Assembly (NCBI GenBank): GCA_028554755.1 | Contig: JAPTOF010000003.1 | Coordinates: 9,123,501-9,187,500 of the forward strand | Origin: Cordia subcordata | Lineage: Eukaryota > Streptophyta > Magnoliopsida > Boraginales > Cordiaceae | Direction: 5' to 3' | DNA: 64,000 nucleotides | Shown here: one piece after another, positions 58,818-64,000 of the stretch | Position numbering within the stretch: the stretch's first letter is position 1 | Layout: each line of letters starts with the position of its first letter | Position numbers and translations under genes: made by a program | The notes under the pieces: model-generated | Database searches by the model: none | Told to the model about the DNA's origin: nothing | What the model saw: only the letters and a program-made list of their open reading frames with translations

Positions 58818-58912
58818 TATGCTTTGTTTAGGGTAGATTGCAGTTCTTGTTTTATGCTTTGTTTAGGGTAGATTGAATTTCTTGTTTTATGCTTTGTTTA
58901 GGGTAGATTGCA
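58818..58912. repeat. Three tandem 35-bp units in the N2 3' module
   Basis: TATGCTTTGTTTAGGGTAGA starts at 58818, 58853 and 58888. The Athila-type elements have one copy (for example about 18290-18315 in G1). Confidence 0.9.
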
Positions 58913-58929
58913 TTATTTTTGAAGAAATG

Positions 58930-59414
58930 GCAATTTTTTCAATTTTTGTGCATATAATGTCATTTATCGCTTGGATTGATTGGAATGTTGGCTCTTGTTT
59001 ATTGACTTAATTGATTGATTGAGATAAAATTGTATAGTGGAGAGTGAATAGAGTACAGAGAGAGCCCAGACTTTAAGGAGATGCCTTTTGAGAGCCGTGG
59101 AGAATGAGCACCTACTAAAATGCACCTTGTATTTACCCTGTGGCTTGGTTGGAAAAAGTGGTTGAAAAAGGGTTATTGATTTGAGTGCCCCTTTCGTGAT
59201 TGGTTCCTTTTGATGCGCCTTAGCCTTACTTTTTCTTTCATTTTTGCTTATTTTATGTAATGTGAAAAAAATGCAAAAAAAAAATCGAAAAAGGCAAAAT
59301 GAAAAAAAAATTTGAAAAAGCCTGAAAGAAAAAAAAAGAAAAAGTGAAAAATGTAAAAAAAGAGCCAAAAGGCACAAAAAAAATTTGCAAAAGTAAAGTT
59401 CATAGAATAAGTGC
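58930..59414 (+). other. N2 3' module, A-rich, with antisense frame
   Basis: Sense strand rich in GAAAAA-type units at 59260-59395. Antisense frame 59377-58964 (137 aa) has a phenylalanine-rich start, then KAKAHQKEPITKGALKSITL and TKPQGKYKVHF; N1 has KEPIKKGALISMTLFQ and TKPWGSYKVHL at the same place. No sense gene. Confidence 0.62.
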
Positions 59415-59509
59415 TCCTTGTGAATTCAACCCTGCACTTGCACACACTGTACTATATGTGACTCATGCACTTGCGGACTATTTTAATCCTTGTGCACCGA
59501 ATAGCATCA
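59415..59509 (+). repeat. N2 3' LTR remnant (last 95 bp)
   Basis: TCCTTGTGAATTCAACCC to GAATAGCATCA matches the end of the N2 5' LTR (56054-56140). Everything from the polypurine tract to this point is deleted. Confidence 0.87.
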
Positions 59510-60180
59510 ATTAGCCTCTATGTCAAATGTTCTGTAGAACAAGCATCAAAACATAGCAACCGCCAGAGAGATTATGACTTCATTGTCTCTTATGTTTGCT
59601 AACTAAAGCAAGCCTGCTAGGCAAGCTAATATGAGAAAGCTTATGACTACTAGGATGGTAGAGAGTGCACTTGTTAGAAAGCATGTACTCAAGATGATGG
59701 ATTGCCTCAATACTACTAAGATCTTAAGGGCAAACAGTGATAAACAATTGCAGGTAGACATGATCTTAGAGACCCTTCCATCATCGTTTAACAAGCTCAA
59801 GCTCAACTATAACATAGGCAAGTTGAACATGTATCTGACAGAGTTGATGAAGGAGCTCCAGGCAGTCGAGGATATCATAAAGTCTTCAGGTCATGCACAT
59901 CTCTCTCAGGCTTCCACTTCTGGGGATCACCCAAAAGGGTAGAAAAAGCCCAAGACAAAGGGAAAGAAACAGCGTGACTAGAAGAAGAAGAAGAAGAAGA
60001 AAAAGAAGAAGACCCTTGGGCCAAAGTAGGGAACAAGTGTTAGCAAGCCCAAAAGGAAATGCTTCAAGTATGGTAGAAAGGCTACTAGAAGAAGGACTGT
60101 CCAAGTATCTAGCCATTGGATAGGAAGGTCCATCCCTCATGCTCTACACTGAAACCATCTAGTGGTGGACTATACTGATT
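59510..60180 (+). pseudogene. Copia-2 gag, C-terminal part
   Basis: Resumes LASMSNVL*NKHQN, EIMTSLSLMFAN, then the open frame 59631-59942 (MRKLMTTRMVESALVRKHVL, ETLPSSFNKLKLNYNIGKLN, TELMKELQAVE). A basic linker made of a GAA/AAG run follows, then a decayed zinc knuckle CFKYGRKATR (second cysteine changed). Homologous to Copia-1 gag in the same order. Confidence 0.85.
59981..60012. repeat. (GAA)n run in the Copia-2 gag linker
   Basis: About 32 bp of GAA/AAG triplets encoding lysines in the gag frame. Not present in Copia-1 at the matching place. Confidence 0.85.
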
Positions 60181-61640
60181 CTTGGATTGTAGATTCAAGA
60201 GCCACTAATTATTTTTACAATTCTTTGCATAGGTTTTAGGTCATGCGGGAGCTAAGTAACAGAGAGTTCACTCTTAAAGTAGACACATGAGCAAAAGTTT
60301 GGGTTGTTGAAGTTGGTTGAGTTAGTCTTTCGTTCTCTTGTAATAGGGTTTTAGATTTGAACAATGTTTATTATGTTCTAGACATTCAGAAAAACCTAGT
60401 TTCCATTTCTCGTTTGTTGATGAATGGTTTTTTACTATGTTTCCATACTAATGTTGATATAAGTCTAGATGGAAATTTTATCTGTTTTGGTAGATTACAT
60501 AATGGTTTATTCTATTTACATCCTATTGATGTTGTAACACACAACACAGAAACAATAGAGTCCCTTAAAAGGAAGGTTCCTCAAATCAATGATACTTATC
60601 TTTGGCACTTGTGCTCGGGACATATCAATCAAAAGCGCATTCAGACGTTAGTCTAGGACGGGCCCCTTAGCTCATTAGATCTCAAGGATCTACCTCAGTG
60701 TATTTCCTGTCTTAAGGGGAAGATGACCAAAAAAGCCATTCTCTTCTAGTGGACAGAAGGCCGAGAAGGTATTAGAATTGGTGCATTCTAATGTATGCGG
60801 TCTTATAATCACAGCAGCTCATGGAGGTTATGAGTATTTCATTACATTTATGAATTATTACTCTAGATATGGTTATGTTTATTTGATGTGACGCAAGTCT
60901 GAATCTTTTGAAAAATTCAAGGAATTTAAGGCTGAGGCAGAGTGAAAATTGGATAAGCAAATCAAAGCCATTTGGTCTCATCATGGTGGCGAATACCTCT
61001 TGGGTGAGTTCAGGAATTATCTCACATAGCAAGGGATTGTGGCGCAACTTACTGCACTAGGCATTTCCCAGTAGAATGGTGTAACAGAGAAGAGGAACTA
61101 TACTCTCTTGGAAATGGTGAAGTCCATGATGTCTCATGCATCGTTGCCTATATCCTTAAGGAGGTATGAATCAGTACCTATGACGCCTTAAGAAATATGG
61201 ACAGGGCGTAAGCCCATCTTGAGCTATTTATACATTTGGGGTTTTCCAGCTTATGTGCTGAGTAGCTCCACTACAAAGTTGGAACCTAGGTCAGAATTAT
61301 GCTATTTAATTAGGTATCCTAAAGGAACCAGAGGTGGGGTCTTTTATAATCCCAAGAAGTAGAAAATGCTTATTAGCACAAATGCTAGATACTTGGAGAA
61401 TGGTACGTCAATCCAAAAAGAACCAGAACTTAGAGTTTCTTTTGAGGAGATTTCTGATAAATCTCCAAAAGCACCTGCTAATATGGAAAAGAAAAAGTAG
61501 CCAATTGCTACTAGTACACCAAAGCCTCATCGTAATGGGAGGATTCCCAAGTAGCCTAATGCATACTATAAGGAGCACTTTGAGACTTCCAATGAGGATC
61601 AAGTTAAGGATCCCACCAGTTACAATGAAGCAGTTTTCGA
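60181..61640 (+). pseudogene. Copia-2 protease and integrase
   Basis: Protease site SWIVDSRATNYF (about 60180-60215): the usual DSGA reads DSRA. Frame 60357-60656 gives NNVYYVLDIQKNLVS and the integrase zinc-binding part LWHLCSGHINQKRIQTLV, then CISCLKGKMTKK. In the core the first catalytic aspartate reads N (HSNVCGL, about 60782-60805), and the second is H (HHGGEY, about 60980-61000). The glutamate is in GVTEKRNYT (about 61078-61105). Stops at many TGG and CAG sites. Dead. Confidence 0.82.
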
Positions 61641-62744
61641 TTTAGATGCTAACTAGTAGTGTAAGGCAATGGATTCTAAGTTGAAGTCTATGTACTCTAA
61701 GGGTGTCTGGGAGTTTGCAAAAGCACCTAAAGGGGTAAAACCTATAGGGTGTAAGTAGGTCTACAAGAGGAATAGGGGAGCTGATAGAAAAGGTTAAAAC
61801 CTCTAAAGCTAGATTGGTAGCCAAAGGTTATGCCCAAAAAGAAGGTATCAATTACGAGAAAACCTTCTTACCGGTAGCCATGCTTAAGTCCATTAGGATA
61901 CTCCTTGCCATCACTTGTCATTATGACTACAAGATATGGAAAATGCATGTCAACACAGCTTTTCTTAACGAAGAGCTTGATGAGATAATTTATATGACCC
62001 AACCAGATGAATACATTGCAGTAGCCCAGGAACACTTGGTTTGTAAGTTTAAGAAGTCTATCTATGGACTTAGGCAAGCATCTAGGGCATAGAACATCCA
62101 ATTGATCATGCAATCAAGTCCTTTGGTTTTGACCAAAACATTGATGAGCCATGAGTGTACTAGAGACAAAATGGAAACACTGTGGCTTTCCTAGTTCTAT
62201 ATATGGATAGCATCTTGTTGATTAGGAATGATGTAGGAATGTTATTGTCCATAAAGGTTTGGTTATCTTCTGAGTTTTAGATGAAGGATATAGGAGAAGT
62301 AAGTTATGTTCTTATAATCAAGATTATGTAAGATCGTAAGAACAGAAGGCTTGCACTATCCCAAGCTTCCTACATAGAAAAGATATTTGTCAGGTACAAT
62401 ATGGCAAACTCCAAGAAAGGTTTCTTGCCTTCGAGACATAGAGTTACTCTATCTCAGGACTAATGTCCTCAGACACTTGAGGAAGTAGAGAAGATGAAGA
62501 AGGTCCTTTATTCTTTAGCAATGGGAAGCCTTATATATGTCATGATATGTACAATGCTAGATATCTGTTATGTTTTTGGCATGGTTTGTAGATATCAATT
62601 AAACCCTAGACCAGATCACTGCACTACGATCAAGCAAATATTCAAGTTTCTTTAGAGAACTAAGGAATATGTGCTGGAATACCACGCAGATGATCTAGTA
62701 CCATTGGCCTATACGGACTTGAACTTCCAATCAAATAGAGATTA
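61641..62744 (+). pseudogene. Copia-2 reverse transcriptase and start of RNase H
   Basis: AMDSKLKSMYSKGVWEF (about 61668), VAKGYAQKEGINYEKTFLP and MLKSIRILLAITCHYDYKIW (open frame 61814-62092). The catalytic box reads YMDSILLI (about 62200-62225): the second aspartate of YVDD is S. Then LALSQASYIEKIF, AMGSLIYVMICTM and LAYTDLNFQSNRD, where the sequence is cut by the LTR at 62745. Lacks the rest of RNase H. Confidence 0.85.
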
Positions 62745-64000
62745 TGTTGGCTAAATACTTGTTATTAGTTTTGATGATGAAAATTTATATGCATTATTTG
62801 ACTAAAAGCATCTTGGGAAAATAAGTGTTTAAATGTAAGAAGATGCTTTGAAAGATAGAAGAAGATGTGCAAAATGCATTATTTGAAAAACAAGAAGATG
62901 AGAAGGCATAAGGAAGATAAGAGATGTCACAAGAGATATCGGGAATTCTTTTCTTTCTTGCTCTTTTGTGAAATGCCTTAATATTGTATATGTTTGGTTC
63001 AAACTTTCTTCTTCATTGATCAAATAATTTTTTAAAACTCTTGCACATTTGATTTCACATAGGCACAAATGAATTTGAATGCACACATAGAGTAAAAATG
63101 TGTTTTTGGGGTGTTTCAAGTCATAACATGTATTTACAAAATATCTCAAAATGATTTGGAGTTGTGAAAATTGCACTTGAAATATTTTTCTGCAAAAGTT
63201 TGGTTTTACTTCACTTTTTGGAGTGATCGGACCCCCCAGCCAGTCGACCGACTAACCTGGGTGGGTCCCCCGGCCAAAATAGAGAATGAAGGAAAAAGCA
63301 CTTGAAATATTTTTTGCAAAAGTTTAGGGTCATAGATGCATGAACACGTGTTTGAATGTTTTATGAATATACACAAGATAAATGGAGAGAAGTTTAGCCC
63401 TTACTTGCTTGCTTTGCTTGAGTTATAACCTGGTATTTATAGGTATGCTAGCTCAACATTCGAAGTTTACCTGAAGTAGAGTGCTGATTAGACTTACCTT
63501 GCTTGTTGACGTGGCATTCTTTGTTACTTAAGGAAAAGAACATGTGCACGTCCATGGATTTGTCCTAGGAGTGCCCGAAGGGTGTGGGTACACCTCACCA
63601 ACGCCTCCCGACTTACACGCGGCCTCAAGGTCTTTTTTCCATACATATTCATGCATACTACCTTGAACATACAAAGCATTCATGCACACTACCTTAAACA
63701 TACACAGGGGTTACCCATCACATGAGGGTAAGCCAAAGCTTAGGGGGGGCAGACTCGAAGCCCAGGGGTCCGCCGGCTTCGACTCCTCTTCTCATAAACC
63801 ACGTGTCGTTAGTTTATTGGTCGGAGTGGCATGCCTATATCAATTGCCCCCTCTTTGGTTTTTATTCAATACTTGTTCATCATGTAAAAGCCAAAAACCT
63901 ACCGGGGTTGGCATACTTCTTCCTTTCATTGGAATCGTTCCGAAACGTGATCCTCTTTTTTGCAAACAAATGCATCATTTTTCATGGAGGTTGATCTATA
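62745..64000 (+). repeat. Start of another LTR, probably Ty1/copia, running off the window
   Basis: Begins TGTTGGCTAAATACTTG followed by TTTTGATGATG, an LTR start style common in SIRE-like and related copia elements (inference), and abruptly replaces Copia-2 RNase H. It contains a palindrome-related CCAGTCGACCGAC at about 63240. A more GC-rich stretch lies at 63560-63800. The right end, target duplication and body are outside the window, so it may be a solo LTR or a full element. I see no gene; the frame 63722-63994 has no recognisable similarity. Confidence 0.55.

Larger units (their letters stand above)
54281..59509 (+). mobile_element. N2: second copy of the non-autonomous Athila-related family
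   Basis: 5' LTR 54281-56140, PBS 56147-56164, unknown ORF 56315 to about 58340, 3' module, and a 95-bp remnant of the 3' LTR (59415-59509). It interrupts the Copia-2 gag between L and A of the YKLASMS stretch; flanks GTTGG (54276-54280) and ATTAG (59510-59514) differ by two transitions. The polypurine tract and most of the 3' LTR are deleted. No gag, protease, RT or integrase is present. Confidence 0.85.
1..62744 (+). mobile_element. Copia-2: outermost, heavily interrupted Ty1/copia element
   Basis: Own sequence occurs in blocks: 5' LTR 1-968 and 2841-3420, PBS 3423-3434, leader 3435-3718 and 53086-54030, gag 54031-54280 and 59510 to about 60150, then protease, integrase and RT to 62744. Joining the blocks gives one element in the order LTR, PBS, gag, PR, IN, RT, the diagnostic Ty1/copia order (integrase before RT). 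The first LTR base lies left of the window. The RNase H end and the 3' LTR are not seen because another LTR starts at 62745. Its LTR start region resembles that of Copia-1 at 40560-49877, so the two belong to one broad lineage (Angela- or Tork-like; the lineage is my inference). Stops and frameshifts throughout mean it is inactive. Confidence 0.82.

Noticed and set aside
63722..63994. A 90-aa frame near the right edge as a possible gene
   Set aside because: No similarity that I recognise, biased composition, and it lies within the body of a probable LTR; most likely incidental.
1..64000. tRNA, rRNA, snRNA or intact host protein genes
   Set aside because: No cloverleaf A/B-box pairs, rRNA blocks or spliced host gene structures were seen, apart from the truncated USP fragment.

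Overview
The window is plant nuclear repeat DNA. The evidence is angiosperm-type LTR retrotransposons: Ty3/gypsy Athila-like elements primed by tRNA-Asp and Ty1/copia elements primed by initiator tRNA-Met. There is also a MITE, and heavy TGG-to-TAG and CAG-to-TAG decay of the kind expected from cytosine methylation. The species cannot be named from the sequence. I see no intact host gene, tRNA, rRNA or CRISPR. The only host-like coding sequence is a broken, intron-containing fragment of a universal stress protein (USP) gene lodged inside an LTR.

Almost all of the 64 kb is one nested stack. The outermost unit is a decayed copia element, Copia-2 (+ strand). Its 5' LTR is already open at base 1, and its coding region ends at 62744, where a further LTR (62745 onward) cuts into its RNase H. 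Copia-2 is split by a solo LTR (969-2840), by the non-autonomous element N1 (- strand, 3719-53085) and by a second copy of the same family, N2 (+ strand, 54281-59509). Athila-like element G1 (+, 9336-52532) sits in the 5' LTR of N1. Athila-like element G2 (+, 20232-51744) sits in the 3' LTR of G1. G2 in turn holds a solo LTR (20938-22409), Athila-like element G3 (-, 26513-36706) and Copia-1 (-, 40560-49877). Boundaries come from LTR pairs, primer-binding sites, polypurine tracts, target-site duplications and continuity of the interrupted sequence.

G1, G2 and G3 share the order LTR, tRNA-Asp PBS, gag with a CCHC knuckle, aspartic protease, RT, RNase H, integrase, about 1.3 kb of A-rich 3' untranslated DNA, polypurine tract, LTR. 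All are dead: they carry stops, frameshifts and deletions. G3 is the best preserved. N1 and N2 share the LTR termini, the 3' module and (in N2, still visible) the tRNA-Asp PBS with the Athila-like elements. Instead of gag-pol they carry an unrecognised Cys/His/Tyr-rich, coiled-coil, acidic ORF that aligns between the two copies, so they look like a non-autonomous family mobilised by the Athila-like elements. Copia-1 has a nearly complete gag-PR-IN-RT-RH. Both of its LTRs carry four 31-bp repeats upstream of the TATA box.

The items most worth following are the USP fragment inside one LTR of G1, the unknown ORF of the N1/N2 family, and the 14-bp palindrome GCCGGTCGACCGGC with its variants. The palindrome clusters upstream of the promoter in the Athila-like LTRs and recurs in the leaders of both copia elements.
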